Shown piece by piece: positions 13,625 through 14,221 of a stretch of 14,221 nucleotides of DNA. Within the stretch, counting starts at the first letter, position 1, and the number at the start of each line of letters is the position of its first letter. The notes below the pieces were generated by a model, which saw nothing but the letters and a program-made list of their open reading frames with translations, did not search any database and was not told where the DNA came from. A program made the position numbers and the translations under genes. The DNA comes from Cyanobium gracile_A (GTDB lineage: Bacteria > Cyanobacteriota > Cyanobacteriia > PCC-6307 > Cyanobiaceae): the NCBI RefSeq assembly GCF_034931305.1, contig NZ_JAYGHY010000067.1, forward strand, positions 1 to 14,221. The letters run 5' to 3'.

Positions 13625-14129
13625 TGTCCTGGCCACTGATCACCCACAGGGCCGCCCTGGCGCCATCGCCCCACAAGCGCCGCCGGCCCTCAACGACGCA
13701 GAGGTCGCCGCAGGGCACGGAAACCGGGGTGAGGTGAATGCCGCGGCTGCCGGCCACGATCCGTCCCACCAGCAGGGCCCGCTGCATGTGATCAGTGGAG
13801 GTGACCAGCAAGGCGTGACGGATGCGGGACTTGCGCAGATCGTCGACCAGGGAGGTGAAGTTGGACACCGTGTCCCGGGCGCGGTAATCGAGCTGGACCT
13901 GGCGGGAGGGCAAGCCCTCCTTCTGCTGGAACAGCCAGTGGGCGTACTCGGGGTTGGTACCTCCGGTGACCACCACCGGCAGCCCATCGCTGCGGGCCAG
14001 ACGGGCCGCCGCCGCCTCCCGATCCGGATCACCCCCCAGCACCAGGATCATCTGGGGTGGTGGCGGCGTGGGCCACCACACACCCCGGGACAGCCACAGC
14101 AGACCCAGTCCAACCAGGCCCACCAGCAC
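13566..14129 (-). CDS. YdcF-like (DUF218) membrane-anchored protein
   Basis: From GTG 14129 this gives 187 residues. A short hydrophobic anchor (LVGLVGLGLLWL, about 2-13) is followed by WWPTPPPP and a DUF218 domain. That domain has its usual motifs: ILVLGGDPDRE (28-38), LPVVVTGGTNPEY (50-62), RARDTVSNFTSL (83-94) and LLVTSTDHMQRAL (107-119). Proteins of this family (YdcF, SanA, ElyC) are linked to envelope functions and in some cases nucleotide binding; the role in cyanobacteria is not established. The frame stays open from 14129 to the right edge, encoding an Arg/Pro-rich stretch (RRPGRGRG next to the anchor) that would suit a positive-inside signal anchor, so the true start may lie beyond the window. 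The 3' end overlaps plsC by 59 bp, tail to tail. Confidence 0.83.
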   Translation of the reverse strand: MLVGLVGLGLLWLSRGVWWPTPPPPQMILVLGGDPDREAAAARLARSDGLPVVVTGGTNPEYAHWLFQQKEGLPSRQVQLDYRARDTVSNFTSLVDDLRKSRIRHALLVTSTDHMQRALLVGRIVAGSRGIHLTPVSVPCGDLCVVEGRRRLWGDGARAALWVISGQDIRPWVEERVAPWLEKAGFR

Positions 14130-14221
14130 CCCCCTGCCCCGGCCGGGTCGCCGCGGTGAAGGGGGAGCACGGCGGACCCGCGGGGACGGACCCGCCGGCG
14201 CCGGACCGGTGCGTTCCGGGC

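Noticed and set aside
1..14221. Mobile elements, CRISPR arrays, prophage or defence genes
   Set aside because: No transposase, integrase, terminal inverted repeats, spaced direct repeats or toxin-like genes were seen; all sizeable frames on the coding strands are explained by housekeeping genes.

Overview
The window is chromosomal DNA from a cyanobacterium, most likely a GC-rich picocyanobacterium of the Cyanobium / Synechococcus (alpha-cyanobacterial) type. This is inferred from photosystem genes (psbD, ycf3), two response regulators specific to cyanobacteria and some plastids (RpaA, RpaB), a UPF0367 protein, very high GC, and compact packing with frequent GTG/TTG starts. I see no phage, transposon, CRISPR or other accessory signature. 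Almost every base belongs to a recognisable housekeeping gene.

Layout. (1) 1-124, minus: the 5' end of psbD (photosystem II D2), running off the left edge. (2) 285-1246, plus: a UPF0367 protein translationally coupled to an ABC-transporter ATPase, then tRNA-Asn(GUU) at 1277-1348. (3) 1519-2310, plus: rpaA, the output regulator of the circadian clock. (4) 2553-6551, minus: three overlapping genes read right to left, a copper-type P1B ATPase, thymidylate kinase (tmk) and a DNA polymerase III delta'-like clamp-loader subunit (holB). (5) 6701-7222, plus: ycf3, a photosystem I assembly factor that probably starts at TTG. (6) 7223-8683, minus: radA, whose stop codon directly abuts that of ycf3. (7) 8785-13624, plus: rpaB, plsX, fabH, fabD and plsC, tightly spaced or overlapping. 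(8) 13566-14129 or beyond, minus: a membrane-anchored YdcF/DUF218 protein whose 3' end overlaps plsC by 59 bp.

How the genes fit together. The rightmost plus-strand block is a lipid-synthesis run: FabD loads malonyl groups onto ACP, FabH starts fatty-acid elongation, PlsX makes acyl-phosphate and PlsC adds the second acyl chain to make phosphatidate. It lies directly downstream of RpaB, the high-light/redox regulator. RpaA lies about 6.5 kb upstream, so both master OmpR-type regulators of the photosynthetic lifestyle are in this window. The P1B ATPase probably supplies copper for plastocyanin or cytochrome oxidase.

I found no previously undescribed system. The most notable details are a glycine/alanine-rich N-terminal extension of about 106 residues on PlsX, a 21-bp in-frame tandem duplication in fabD, an A-C mismatch in the T stem of tRNA-Asn, a His/Gly-rich loop in the copper ATPase, degenerate nucleotide-binding and zinc motifs in the delta' subunit, a DGT in place of EGT motif in PlsC, and extreme gene packing at two convergent junctions.
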